A stretch of 64,000 nucleotides of DNA, from NCBI RefSeq assembly GCF_001580995.1, contig NZ_LHZU01000143.1, positions 53,599 to 117,598 on the forward strand. The letters are read 5' to 3'. Below, piece after piece: positions 8,810-17,810 of this stretch (within the stretch, counting starts at the first letter, position 1; the number at the start of each line of letters is the position of its first letter). Source of the stretch: Acetobacter senegalensis (lineage in GTDB: Bacteria > Pseudomonadota > Alphaproteobacteria > Acetobacterales > Acetobacteraceae). Under the pieces are notes generated by a model, which saw only the letters and a list, made by a program, of their open reading frames with translations, searched no databases and had not been told where the DNA came from. A program made the position numbers and the translations under genes.

Positions 8810-10596
8810 GCGTGCGCTACCTGCTTGCTCAGAAAATACCTGTAAGGACCATCCTGCTGTTCCAGCACTGCGGGAGGTCCATCTTCCACAATCCTGCCGT
8901 CCTGCATCACGACAATTCTATCAAAGTTCCGCAAGGTGGAAAGCCGGTGTGCCACGGCAATCACGGTTCGGCCCATCATAAGCCGGTCCAGCGCCTTCTG
9001 CACATGCTCTTCGCTTTCCGTATCCAGTGCGCTGGTGGCTTCATCCAGAATAAGGATGGGTGCGTTGCGCAGAAAGGCGCGCGCGATGGCAATACGCTGG
9101 CGCTGCCCACCCGAAAGCTTGACGCCCCGATCCCCCACAATGGTCTGAAACCCCTCCGGCATGGCCTCGATAAATCCGGCGCATCCCGCCGCCATGGCTG
9201 CTGCGCGCACCTGCTCATCCGTCGCATCCGGTCGGCCATACCGAATATTTTCCAACACGGACCGATGCAACAGCGACACATCCTGCGGCACAATGGAAAG
9301 ACAAGCGCGCAACGCATCATCCGTCAGGCCGCGAATATCCTGCCCATCTATCAGGATCTTGCCAGACTGCACAAAACGCAGGCGCTGCAACAACGCCAGC
9401 ACGGTGCTTTTACCTGAACCAGACCGCCCCACCAGCCCCACGCGGCTGCCAGCCGTGATGTGCAGATTGAAATCCGACAGCACAGCCGTCCCACCAGGAT
9501 AAGCAAAATCCACATCCCGAAAGGCCACATCGCCTTTCACGGGCCCTTCCATCTCGGTGGCGTCTTCAGCATCAGGCATGTCATGCGGCACCAGCAGCGC
9601 TGACAGCACTTCAGAAAGCCGGGCGTTATGCTGGATGGTTTCCACCAAAGACATGGCAAGGTCTCGCGTGCCGTGCAGAATGGCAAATCCCAGCGTAATG
9701 ACCATGACCACCTGTCCCACAGTGGCCTGCCCCCACTGCCACAGCAACACCGCCCAGATCAGCAACCCGGTTGTGAGAACGGCAGTCAGGGCCGCGTGAA
9801 CCATCCGCAGGCGTTCCATGTAACGCAGGGACTTGAGCCGCTGCCCCATTTCCCGCTGAGCCAGCGTGTTGAAGCGTTGGCGTTCCCGCCAACGCATACC
9901 AAATGCCCGCACAAGCGCGATGTTGCCCATGACGTCCAACGTCTCGCCTTCCAGTCCGGCCGCGGCCTCCGCATACAGCCCGTGCAGGGATCGCCCCCGC
10001 ACCGCCAGCCGGAACATGAGAAAACACAGACCAGAGGCTGTGATGACGGTAGCAGCCCCCATCACCCAACTGACGGACAGCATGAGCGTAACGGACAGCA
10101 CCACATTCAGCGCAGGAGGCAGCACATTCCACGCAAGCATGTTTTCAATAATAAAGCTGACATTGCCTGCCGTGGCGATACGGGTTGCCAGCGATATCGG
10201 CATACGGTCTGCAAAATAGGCGGGAGAATGCCCCGTAAGAAAACGGAACAGATCCTGCCGGATATCACCTGTAACCGCCACAAAAGTGCCAGATGCAAAC
10301 CAGCCTGCCACACGCCATGAAAGGTTATCCGCCACAATCAGGCCAATCAGCAGGCCAACGGCTCCCCACGCGGCTTTGGTGGGCGCGCCGTGTGGAATGC
10401 TGGTCATGATATCCACCAGATGCCGAATGCCGTAGGAGGACATGACCGAACACCCAATAGCGGCCGCCACTGCGCCAAACACCATGCAATGAGCAAAGCC
10501 CCTGCACCGCATGTACCGCAGCAGAAACCGGACAGGATGCCCTGCATAACGGGGCAGATCCTTGTCTGGCACCATAATGGCAAGCTGTTCTTTCAT
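8806..10596 (-). CDS. ABC exporter, fused permease/ATPase (type IV half-transporter)
   Basis: A half-transporter of about 596 residues. The N-terminal membrane domain has about six segments (for example FAHCMVFGAVAAAIG and AVGLLIGLIVADNL) and lacks a peptidase domain. The ATPase carries Walker A GLVGRSGSGKST, signature LSGGQRQRIAIARAFL, Walker B ILILDEATSALD and the H-loop AVAHRLST. ATG at 10596, with GAGG just upstream, is preferred over GTG at 10614, which has no ribosome-binding site. The substrate cannot be read from the sequence; lipid, peptide or drug are all possible. It is the first gene of a two-gene unit with the GntR regulator. Confidence 0.9.
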   Translation of the reverse strand: MKEQLAIMVPDKDLPRYAGHPVRFLLRYMRCRGFAHCMVFGAVAAAIGCSVMSSYGIRHLVDIMTSIPHGAPTKAAWGAVGLLIGLIVADNLSWRVAGWFASGTFVAVTGDIRQDLFRFLTGHSPAYFADRMPISLATRIATAGNVSFIIENMLAWNVLPPALNVVLSVTLMLSVSWVMGAATVITASGLCFLMFRLAVRGRSLHGLYAEAAAGLEGETLDVMGNIALVRAFGMRWRERQRFNTLAQREMGQRLKSLRYMERLRMVHAALTAVLTTGLLIWAVLLWQWGQATVGQVVMVITLGFAILHGTRDLAMSLVETIQHNARLSEVLSALLVPHDMPDAEDATEMEGPVKGDVAFRDVDFAYPGGTAVLSDFNLHITAGSRVGLVGRSGSGKSTVLALLQRLRFVQSGKILIDGQDIRGLTDDALRACLSIVPQDVSLLHRSVLENIRYGRPDATDEQVRAAAMAAGCAGFIEAMPEGFQTIVGDRGVKLSGGQRQRIAIARAFLRNAPILILDEATSALDTESEEHVQKALDRLMMGRTVIAVAHRLSTLRNFDRIVVMQDGRIVEDGPPAVLEQQDGPYRYFLSKQVAHA

Positions 10597-10730
10597 GCGC
10601 CTCAGACCCTGCACGGCAAACAGGTAACGGGGACCGTTTTCTCACCCCAAGGCATCTGGCAGCACATTCTTCACGCTCCTCCACTCTCGCGGCGCTCAGG
10701 CCCGCACGGCGCTTTCTCTTGTCTGTTATC

Positions 10731-10755
10731 AGGGCTCTATCATGGCAAGAGCCCT
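10731..10755. other. Hairpin between ABC exporter and cysG
   Basis: AGGGCTCT and AGAGCCCT are 8-bp perfect arms with a 9-base loop, in the divergent gap between the exporter and cysG. A second smaller hairpin (AGTGCG/CGCACT, 10780-10805) follows. Neither has a T-run, so they are not obvious terminators. They could belong to the cysG leader. Confidence 0.35.
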
Positions 10756-10842
10756 CCAGACGTGCAGAAAAATGAAAAAAGTGCGCTTACGGAGAAAACG
10801 CACTCTTGCATCCGGGCGTGAAGACTGCTTGCTCCTTATTTT

Positions 10843-12240
10843 ATGCAACCTCCCTCACAGAAATCTGGCTGGTTCCCTGTTGTCCTCCATCTGGAGGGCG
10901 CGCGCGTGCTTGTGGTCGGCGGCGGGAATGTGGCGGCCAACAAGGTACAGCTCCTTGTTCCTACCGGGGCAAAGATGGAAGTCCTCTCCCCCACCCTCAG
11001 CCCGGAACTTCAGACTCTGGCTGAAGACGGCGCGATCACGCACATACAGATGGATGTTACGCCAGCAGATATGGCCGGGCGCCTGCCCGGTTGCCGGCTT
11101 GTGTATGTCGCCACCAATGATACCGGGCTGAACCGGGCTGTGGCAGCTCTGTGCCAGCAAGCCAATGTGCCAGTCTGTGCGGTGGATGACCCCGGCGTTT
11201 CCAGCTTCATTACGCCTGCCCTTACCCTCCGCGGCGCGGTGCAGGTTGCTGTCTCAACAGGGGGCGCGGCCCCTGTGCTTGCCCGCCGTCTCCGGGCAAA
11301 AATTGAAGAAATCCTTCCTGCGGGGCTGCACAGACTGGCGGACTTCATGCAGGCCATGCGCCTGCCCTTGCGCGACAAACTCCCCAATTCATCAGACAGA
11401 CGGCAAATCTGGGAGCGCTTTCTGGACGGACGCGGCAGCCACCTTGCCCTCAATGGTGACATGGCTGGCGCCGAGCAGGAACTGGAGCGCCTTCTTGATG
11501 GCCATACGCTCAAGGGCGAAGTCTGGCTGGTTGGCGCCGGCCCCGGTGACCCGAACCTGCTGACCCTTGCCGCCCTCCGGCTGATGCAGGATGCCGATAC
11601 GGTGCTGTATGACAACCTCATCGGCCCAGAGATTCTCAATTATGTCAGGCGGGATGCCGAGCGCATTTTTGTAGGCAAGCGCCGCAACCGGCACACTTTG
11701 CCGCAGACAGAGATCAATAACGAACTGGTGCGCCGCGCCAAAGCTGGCGAGCGTGTTCTGCGCCTGAAGGGCGGAGATCCGTTCATTTTCGGGCGTGGTG
11801 GGGAAGAAATGGAAGCCCTTATGGAAGCGGGTATTCCCTTCCGTATTGTGCCGGGCATTTCCGCTGCCAATGGATGTGCAGCCTACGCAGGCATCCCGCT
11901 TACCCACCGTGATTGCGCGCAGGCCTGCCTGTTCATTACCGGCCACGCCCGCGCGGACGGAACACTTGAACTGGCGTGGGAAACCATTGCCCTGCGTAGC
12001 CAGACGGTTGTGATCTACATGGGCCTGAACATGCTGCCCTTTTTGTGCACTCAACTGAAAACGCACGGCCTGCCGGGTGACTGGCCCGCTGCCCTTGTGG
12101 AACGGGGCACAACCCCGCAGCAACGTGTCTTCACCGGCACGCTGGATACGTTGCCTGACCTTGCAACCACCCATAATGTGATCAGCCCGACGCTGGTCAT
12201 TATTGGGGAAGTCGTGCGTCACCGCGTTATTCCGGGCTAA
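10843..12240 (+). CDS. cysG: Siroheme synthase CysG (trifunctional)
   Basis: This 465-residue fusion makes siroheme from uroporphyrinogen III. The N-terminal ~150 residues are the precorrin-2 dehydrogenase/ferrochelatase part, with the NAD-binding ARVLVVGGGNVAANK and the conserved VAVSTGGAAPVLARRLR. The C-terminal ~240 residues are the SAM-dependent uroporphyrinogen methyltransferase (VWLVGAGPGDPNLLTLAALR, VLRLKGGDPFIFGRGGEE, VPGISAANGCAAYAGIPLTHR). Length and domain order match CysG. It stands alone here without sulfite or nitrite reductase genes, and a hairpin terminator follows. Confidence 0.95.
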   Translation: MQPPSQKSGWFPVVLHLEGARVLVVGGGNVAANKVQLLVPTGAKMEVLSPTLSPELQTLAEDGAITHIQMDVTPADMAGRLPGCRLVYVATNDTGLNRAVAALCQQANVPVCAVDDPGVSSFITPALTLRGAVQVAVSTGGAAPVLARRLRAKIEEILPAGLHRLADFMQAMRLPLRDKLPNSSDRRQIWERFLDGRGSHLALNGDMAGAEQELERLLDGHTLKGEVWLVGAGPGDPNLLTLAALRLMQDADTVLYDNLIGPEILNYVRRDAERIFVGKRRNRHTLPQTEINNELVRRAKAGERVLRLKGGDPFIFGRGGEEMEALMEAGIPFRIVPGISAANGCAAYAGIPLTHRDCAQACLFITGHARADGTLELAWETIALRSQTVVIYMGLNMLPFLCTQLKTHGLPGDWPAALVERGTTPQQRVFTGTLDTLPDLATTHNVISPTLVIIGEVVRHRVIPG

Positions 12241-12287
12241 AAGAGAGATAAAAATTTCGTGATAGTTTCTCTTTGCAACCATCGCTA

Positions 12288-12310
12288 AAGGGCGTTTTTA
12301 GAACGCCCTC
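12288..12310 (+). terminator. Terminator-like hairpin after cysG
   Basis: AAGGGCGTT pairs with AACGCCCT around a short T-rich loop, 48 bp after the cysG stop. The downstream CAAACTTTATT is only weakly T-rich. Confidence 0.6.
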
Positions 12311-12593
12311 AAACTTTATTCAGATTGGCAATCCATAATCTGCACATATCTCACCTCATCATTACTGATAAGACCACAGAACAAAAGCAGGATTATCTCG
12401 TTCTGTTATAACATTTTTTGATCAAAACAATACTCTCGCAACTCCTTGTTTTTAAATATTTCGTTCTCCGCCCTGCTTCTAATTGACCCGACCGAGAGCT
12501 CATCGCACGCTCTGAAAACGCAGCGCTCCCCACCCGAACGGGAAGCGCCATCCTCCTGAATATACAGAAAAAACAACCCTCTCCTGCGCCAAA

Positions 12594-12614
12594 AACACCT
12601 GTCATGAAGGTGTT
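12594..12614 (+). promoter_or_regulatory. Hairpin in the porin mRNA leader
   Basis: AACACCT and AGGTGTT form a perfect 7-bp stem with a 7-base loop (GTCATGA). It ends 57 bases before the porin start and lies upstream of the AAGGAG ribosome-binding site. It may stabilise the leader or be a small-RNA target; this is only a structural observation. Confidence 0.35.
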
Positions 12615-12671
12615 GACGCAAGCCCCCCGCTTCTTCCACAGAGAGAGTTCCATTCCAAGGAGCGGATATTC

Positions 12672-14330
12672 ATGGCGTCGAAGAAGCACGCTTTTTACAC
12701 TCTTTTACTTGCTGCCTCCGCCTGCGTGCCGTTTTTTGAAGCTCCTGCGGCTCTGGCCGATGATTACAGCGATCTGCTGGATATTTTGCGTGCCAAAGGC
12801 AGCCTGACCCAGCACGAATACGATACGCTGCTCTCAAAGCATTTGCGCCACACGGCTGCCCCCGCCCAGCGAAGCAGCGGTCCGGCCCATGCCGTGCATA
12901 CCTCAGCCTCCTCTGGCGGTGCCCATCACGTTACGCCGCATGTCACACACTCGGTTCAGGCAGGGTATGAAGACGGCATCCGCTTTGATCCGGGTGCGGA
13001 AGACAACGCCAGCCTGCGCGCCCAGCAGGCCGCAGACCGTGCGGAAGCCAGTGCTCGCTCCGCACAGCAGGCCATGCTCTCCACGCAGGATGCGCTCAAC
13101 AGCAACAGTATCGTGCGCGTGGCAAAATACGTGCCCGGCAAGGGGCTGACTTTCAAGGCTGGCCCGGTGGACATCAATCTCTCCGGGTTTATCAACGGTT
13201 TCTACACGTACAACAGCCCAGCTGGCGGCAGAGCCGTGGCGGGCGGTGTCTCCACCGGTTCCAGCGGGTTTGACTCTTCGGCTGTGCGTAACGGCCTGCT
13301 GCCCGCAGGCTTTATCCTGAAACTGAGCACCACGCAGTCTGGCATTGATATGTCTGCCGTGGTGGGCATGTATCCGGGCATCAACAACGCCAAGAACGGC
13401 GCGTTCAACGCCAATACCGGTGGTAGCCCAGTTGGGCTGGGCACGGCCGGGATCGATCTGCGACAGGTTTACGTCACCTTCGGCAACAAGGACGTGGGCA
13501 CATTCAAGGTTGGCCGAGACCTCGCTATTTTTGGCAGCGACGCCATCCTGAACGATGCGACCCTGCTCAGCGTGGGCTCCACTGGCAGCAATGCCGCACC
13601 CGGCAATACATCACTGGGCCGTATTGGCGTGGGTTATGTCTATGCAGACTGGATTCCGCAGATTTCCTATGTGTCCCCCACCTATCACGGCTTTCAGGGC
13701 TCAGTGGGTGTGTTTCAGCCGCTGGATGAATTCAACTTTGCCGGTGGTGGCTATTCAGCGGAATCCACACAGCATTCCTCCCCCATGGTGCAGGGCAAAG
13801 GCACATATGATTTCAAGATTGGCGGCGTTCAGACCCGCATCTGGGCCAGCTTCCTGATTCAGCATCAGCAGTCCCTTACCAGCGCCTTGCTGACAGAAGA
13901 AGGTAGCGGACGTCGGGGGGCCATGGCGGAAGCGGGCGAAATTGGCACCAAATTCACCTATCACGGCTTTCAGGGCGTGGCCTATTACTACCGTGGCAGC
14001 GGGCTTGGCACCACCGGCCTGTTCTTTGATGGCATTGCGGCCAACGGGCGCAAGCGTGCATCAGAGGGCTATTACGTGCAGGCCATGTATAACTTCACCA
14101 AGAAATTCAAGCTGGTTGGCAGCTACGGTGTCAGTAACCTGTATCAGGCACCCGGCGAAAACAGCACGGAACTGGTGCGCCGCAACCAGTCTGAAGTTGG
14201 GGCCGCTTATTACAGCCTGACAGACTGGCTGAACCTTGTTGGGGAATTTGCCCATACAGAGTCCGCAGCCCACGGCCCCAACCGCAACAGCGACAATTCC
14301 GGCTCCGCAGGGGTGATCCTGCTGTTCTGA
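12672..14330 (+). CDS. Outer-membrane porin (DcaP/OprP-like beta-barrel)
   Basis: A 552-residue exported protein. The signal peptide covers residues 1-29 (cleavage after APAALA). A predicted helical/coiled-coil N-terminal segment follows (YSDLLDILRAKGSLTQHEYD and QQAADRAEASARSAQQA), a layout seen in trimeric porins of the DcaP/phosphate-porin type. The rest is a beta-barrel with alternating aromatic strands, such as INLSGFINGFYTYNS and QISYVSPTYHGFQGSVGVF. It ends in the aromatic GVILLF, as outer-membrane barrels do. AAGGAG lies 10 bases before the ATG. The substrate is unknown. It appears monocistronic, with a strong hairpin after it. Confidence 0.85.
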   Translation: MASKKHAFYTLLLAASACVPFFEAPAALADDYSDLLDILRAKGSLTQHEYDTLLSKHLRHTAAPAQRSSGPAHAVHTSASSGGAHHVTPHVTHSVQAGYEDGIRFDPGAEDNASLRAQQAADRAEASARSAQQAMLSTQDALNSNSIVRVAKYVPGKGLTFKAGPVDINLSGFINGFYTYNSPAGGRAVAGGVSTGSSGFDSSAVRNGLLPAGFILKLSTTQSGIDMSAVVGMYPGINNAKNGAFNANTGGSPVGLGTAGIDLRQVYVTFGNKDVGTFKVGRDLAIFGSDAILNDATLLSVGSTGSNAAPGNTSLGRIGVGYVYADWIPQISYVSPTYHGFQGSVGVFQPLDEFNFAGGGYSAESTQHSSPMVQGKGTYDFKIGGVQTRIWASFLIQHQQSLTSALLTEEGSGRRGAMAEAGEIGTKFTYHGFQGVAYYYRGSGLGTTGLFFDGIAANGRKRASEGYYVQAMYNFTKKFKLVGSYGVSNLYQAPGENSTELVRRNQSEVGAAYYSLTDWLNLVGEFAHTESAAHGPNRNSDNSGSAGVILLF

Positions 14331-14358
14331 TCCCTTCCCGGAAAGGCTGTTTCAGCAG

Positions 14359-14398
14359 CGTTCCAAGCCCCCTTTCACGTCAGGCGGGGGCTGGAACG
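14359..14398 (+). terminator. Terminator after porin
   Basis: CGTTCCAAGCCCCC pairs with GGGGGCTGGAACG (13 bp with one bulged A), followed by TTTC. The stem is very GC-rich but the T-run is short. Confidence 0.7.
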
Positions 14399-14502
14399 TT
14401 TCACTCCCCCACACGTTGGCAAAAGAGACGCTGCCCTTGCCCCAGAGCGTGATTTTCTGAGGCACGGGCAGCTTTTGCACGCTCGGAAAGGTTTGAGACG
14501 TA

Positions 14503-15330
14503 ATGCCCACCGCACCTCTTTTGACGTTGAACGATGGTCACAAAATTCCTGCCATGGGCTTTGGCACCTACCCCATGAAAGATCAGGAAGTTGAAACGGC
14601 CGTGCAGGCCGCGCTCCTTACGGGCTACCGGCTGATTGACACGGCAGCGAGCTATGAAAACGAAACTGGTGTTGGCAATGCCATTCAGGCCTCAGAAGTC
14701 GATCGCAAGGATATTTTCCTGACGACAAAGCTCCGTGGAGCCGATCAGGGGTATGACGCCGCCCTTCGCGGGCTGGACGCCAGCCTGCAACGGCTGAACA
14801 TGGAGTATGTTGATCTCTACATCATCCACTGGCCACTTCCGGCAAAAGATCTGTATGTGGAAAGCTGGAAAGCCATGATTGCGGCCCAGAAAGACAGCAA
14901 GATCCGCTCCATAGGTGTTTCCAATTTCCAGCCTGCTCATCTGGAACGCCTTATTCAGGAAACCGGCGTGACCCCCGCCGTCAACCAGATTGAAATCCAT
15001 GTCGATTTTCCACAGACAGAGCTGGTGGCCTTCAACACACGCCACAACATTCTGACTGAAGGCTGGCGCCCCTTGGGCAAAGACCTGATGAAAAATCCTG
15101 TCATTGACCAGATTGCCGAAAAACATAACCGCAATCCGGCCCAGATCATGCTGCGTTGGGCGACCCAGCTTGATATCATTCCCATTCCCAAATCAGGCAA
15201 TCCGGACCGCATGCGCGCCAATCTGGAAGTATTCGATTTCACTCTGGATGAAACCGATATGGCCGAGATTGCCACGCTCAACACCGGTAATCGTCTGGGT
15301 GGAAATCCTGACACTTATGAAGAGTTCTGA
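14503..15330 (+). CDS. Aldo/keto reductase
   Basis: A 275-residue NADPH-dependent carbonyl reductase of the 2,5-diketo-gluconate reductase type. All four catalytic positions are present: Asp in YRLIDTAASYENE, Tyr in the same block, Lys in FLTTKLRG, and His in DLYIIHWPLP. The cofactor-binding PIPKSGNPDRMRANLEVF is at the C-terminal end. In acetic acid bacteria such enzymes reduce keto-sugars and aldehydes, but the substrate is not evident here. It starts at ATG with GGAAAGG about 11 bases upstream and is flanked by hairpins on both sides, so it is probably a single-gene unit. Confidence 0.9.
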   Translation: MPTAPLLTLNDGHKIPAMGFGTYPMKDQEVETAVQAALLTGYRLIDTAASYENETGVGNAIQASEVDRKDIFLTTKLRGADQGYDAALRGLDASLQRLNMEYVDLYIIHWPLPAKDLYVESWKAMIAAQKDSKIRSIGVSNFQPAHLERLIQETGVTPAVNQIEIHVDFPQTELVAFNTRHNILTEGWRPLGKDLMKNPVIDQIAEKHNRNPAQIMLRWATQLDIIPIPKSGNPDRMRANLEVFDFTLDETDMAEIATLNTGNRLGGNPDTYEEF

Positions 15331-15355
15331 TTTCTGAAACCGTCTTTTCCTCTAC

Positions 15356-15408
15356 CACGGCAGAGTCTCCCGTTGGGGCCCTGTCGTGCGGAGGAAAATA
15401 ATTTTTTG
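15356..15408 (+). terminator. Probable terminator after aldo/keto reductase
   Basis: CACGGCAG pairs with CTGTCGTG (one G-T pair), and a T6 run sits 15 bases beyond the stem. A TTGACA at 15414-15419 just downstream could be a -35 element for lptF, but I cannot place a convincing -10. Confidence 0.45.
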
Positions 15409-15528
15409 TCCATTTGACAGGCTAACGCCACGTTAAAGCCTCATCTCGTCTCTACACCCCCTCCTTTCCCGCACATCTTCCTGGCCAGGGGGTGTTGCCC
15501 TTGCCACAGGAGGGCGTAGATAAGGCAC

Positions 15529-16677
15529 ATGACCGCCCGTTCATTTTCATCCTGGCTGAAGGCCCGCGTTCCTACTCTGGACCGCTACGTGTTTCATCAG
15601 CTTCTGGTCGCCCTTCTGGCAACAACAGGAGGGCTGGCGGCTCTTATCTGGCTCATGCAATCCCTCCGTTTTGTTTCTCTGGTGGTGGACCGCGGGCTGT
15701 CTCTGCGGGTGTTCATTGAACTCACCAGCCTGCTCATTCCCTCCTTTGTGGCTGTGGTGCTCCCCATCACCACGTTTGTGGTCAGCCTGTTCGTGTACCA
15801 ACGTCTGGCTGGCGATCGGGAACTGACAGTTATGCGGGCAGCCGGTCTTTCCCCCTTTGCGCTGGCGCGCCCTGGCCTGGCCTGCGCCATCATGGCCACC
15901 TTTGCGGGGTTCCTGCTCAATCTGTGGATTGTCCCCCATTCCTACCATGCCTTCCGGCAGTATGAATTCCAGATCCGCAACAAGATGGCTGCCTTCATGT
16001 TGCAGGAAGGCGTGTTCACCAAGGTTTCGGATGTCATGACGGTCTATATCCGGTCCCGCACGCATGATGGCACGCTGCACGGCATTGTTGTGCAGGATGA
16101 TCGCCAGCCGGACCGTCGCGCCACCATTCTGGCCAACCATGGCACCATGATGATCGTCAACGACACGCCGCGCGTGGTGCTGTATGACGGCTCCCGTCAG
16201 GTGATTGACCATAAAACGGGGCGGCTCGACATGCTGGTGTTCCAACAGGATTCCATGGACCTGTCTTCCACCCATCAGGAAGACGCCCGCTTCCGCGATG
16301 CTGCCGAGATGTCCCTGCACGAACTGCTCCACCCCAACCCGCAGGAAGTCTCCGCGCGTGATACAGGGAAATTCAAGGTTGAGGGCTGGCGCAGGCTGAC
16401 CTCCCCCCTTACCTGCTTCTCCTTTGCCATGGTTGGTCTGTTTGCCGTGCTGCGCGGTGTCTTTTCCCGCCACGGCAATATCAAACGTCCTCTGGCTGCG
16501 GTGCTGAGTGTGGTGGGATTGCTTGCCATCAATCTTCTGCTGCAAAACCTCGCCAGCCGTAATATGGCACTCATTCCGCTCATCCCCCTTGTTGCCCTTC
16601 TGCCCGGCCTTGTCTGTTCGGCTATCCTGTTCGGGGCGGAATTCCGGGCTGGCCGTAGCCAGACCCGCTCGGCCTGA
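15529..16677 (+). CDS. lptF: LPS export permease LptF
   Basis: LptF and LptG are the paired inner-membrane permeases of the LptB2FG complex that pulls lipopolysaccharide from the membrane into the periplasmic bridge. This 382-residue protein starts with LDRYVFHQLLVALLATTGGL. It has three N-terminal membrane segments, a periplasmic jellyroll-like domain (about residues 140-270) and three C-terminal segments (for example LAAVLSVVGLLAINLLLQNL). LptB and LptAC are not in this window. AGGAGG lies upstream, though at long spacing (~15 bases). LptG follows after 17 bp in the same operon. Confidence 0.93.
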   Translation: MTARSFSSWLKARVPTLDRYVFHQLLVALLATTGGLAALIWLMQSLRFVSLVVDRGLSLRVFIELTSLLIPSFVAVVLPITTFVVSLFVYQRLAGDRELTVMRAAGLSPFALARPGLACAIMATFAGFLLNLWIVPHSYHAFRQYEFQIRNKMAAFMLQEGVFTKVSDVMTVYIRSRTHDGTLHGIVVQDDRQPDRRATILANHGTMMIVNDTPRVVLYDGSRQVIDHKTGRLDMLVFQQDSMDLSSTHQEDARFRDAAEMSLHELLHPNPQEVSARDTGKFKVEGWRRLTSPLTCFSFAMVGLFAVLRGVFSRHGNIKRPLAAVLSVVGLLAINLLLQNLASRNMALIPLIPLVALLPGLVCSAILFGAEFRAGRSQTRSA

Positions 16678-16694
16678 GGGAAAAACGCGCCATC

Positions 16695-17810
16695 ATGGTT
16701 GTTTCCGTTACGCTCTCTCTCTACATCGCGCGCCAGTTCGTCTTTTCCGTGCTGGCCATGATCGCCTCGCTCACAGGCATTGTGTGCCTTTTTGACTTCA
16801 TTGACCTGCTGCGCCGCGTGGCAACAAAGCCGGATGTCTCCACCAATGTGGTGACGGAAATTGCGGCCCTCCACGTTCCCTACTTCGCCATTGAGATCCT
16901 GCCCTTTGGCATCCTGCTGGGGGGCATTGTCTGCTTCTGGCGGTTAACCCGCTCTTCCGAACTGATTGTGGCCCGGGCGGCGGGCATTTCGGCCTGGCAG
17001 TTTCTGGCTGGTCCGCTGGCCTGCGCCATGCTGATTGGGGCTACAGCCACCGGCATTATTTCTCCTGTGTCCTCCACCATGTATCGCCGGGCGGAAGAGC
17101 TGGATCAGCAATATCTCCGCACCGGGGGCGGCCCACTCAGCCTGTCCAGTGGCTCCCTTTGGCTGCGGCAGTCAGATGCGGAGTATGACCCTCACGGCGT
17201 GGCCATTCTCCATGCCCGCGGCGTGCAGTTGGGCAAGGACAACATTATCCGCATCCGTGAGATCAGCGTGTTCCGGCTCGACCATAACGACAAACTGATG
17301 CTGCGAATCGAATCTCCGGAAGGCTATCTGGGAGACCGCGCGTGGGTGCTGCAAAATGCCCAGACCGTGCGACCTTACGATATTCTCCGTTCTGTCGGGC
17401 AATTTAATCTGCCGACGGATCTGACCGTCAGCCGCGTGCAGGAAAGTTTTTCCTCGCCCGAGACCCTCTCCATCTGGGCGCTTCCCAGCTTTATCAAGCT
17501 GCTGGACCGCTCAGGTTTTTCCTCAATTCGTCATAGAATTCACTTTCAGTCCCTGCTGGCGTTACCCATGCTGGCGGGTACCATGGCGCTGGTTGCCGCC
17601 GGTTTTTCCATGCGCCCAACCCGCCGTGGTGGCGTTGCGCAGATGATCGGGTCTGGCGTTGCAGCGGGATTTCTGCTTTTCACAGTATCAAAAGTTGCAG
17701 AGCAGTTTGGTAACTCCGGCGCCCTTCCCCCCGTACTCGCGGCCTGGGCACCCACAGTCGCCGGGTTGTGTCTTGCTATTTCGTTGTTGCTTCATCTGGA
17801 GGATGGCTGA
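16695..17810 (+). CDS. lptG: LPS export permease LptG
   Basis: The partner of LptF, 371 residues. It begins TLSLYIARQFVFSVLAMIAS, with three membrane helices. A periplasmic domain (about residues 115-255) contains the conserved segment GSLWLRQSD, and three C-terminal helices follow (LLALPMLAGTMALVAAGFSM). It sits directly between lptF and lptD; its stop codon abuts the TTG start of lptD. Outer- and inner-membrane parts of the export bridge are therefore made from one transcript. Confidence 0.93.
   Translation: MVVSVTLSLYIARQFVFSVLAMIASLTGIVCLFDFIDLLRRVATKPDVSTNVVTEIAALHVPYFAIEILPFGILLGGIVCFWRLTRSSELIVARAAGISAWQFLAGPLACAMLIGATATGIISPVSSTMYRRAEELDQQYLRTGGGPLSLSSGSLWLRQSDAEYDPHGVAILHARGVQLGKDNIIRIREISVFRLDHNDKLMLRIESPEGYLGDRAWVLQNAQTVRPYDILRSVGQFNLPTDLTVSRVQESFSSPETLSIWALPSFIKLLDRSGFSSIRHRIHFQSLLALPMLAGTMALVAAGFSMRPTRRGGVAQMIGSGVAAGFLLFTVSKVAEQFGNSGALPPVLAAWAPTVAGLCLAISLLLHLEDG

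Larger units (their letters stand above)
12241..12671. other. Gene-poor gap between cysG and porin
   Basis: About 430 bp with noticeably lower GC than its surroundings in the first half. It holds the cysG terminator (12288-12310) and two hairpins in the likely porin leader. One is an imperfect 9-bp stem near 12524-12547; the other is a perfect 7-bp stem at 12594-12614. I find no convincing gene; the short minus-strand reading frame here lacks codon character and any recognisable motif. Confidence 0.6.

Noticed and set aside
12393..12689. 98-codon minus-strand frame upstream of the porin
   Set aside because: No ribosome-binding site, no motif, and it overlaps the porin leader and signal region antisense.
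15414..15440. TTGACA as a lptF promoter
   Set aside because: No acceptable -10 at 16-18 bases; kept only as a note.
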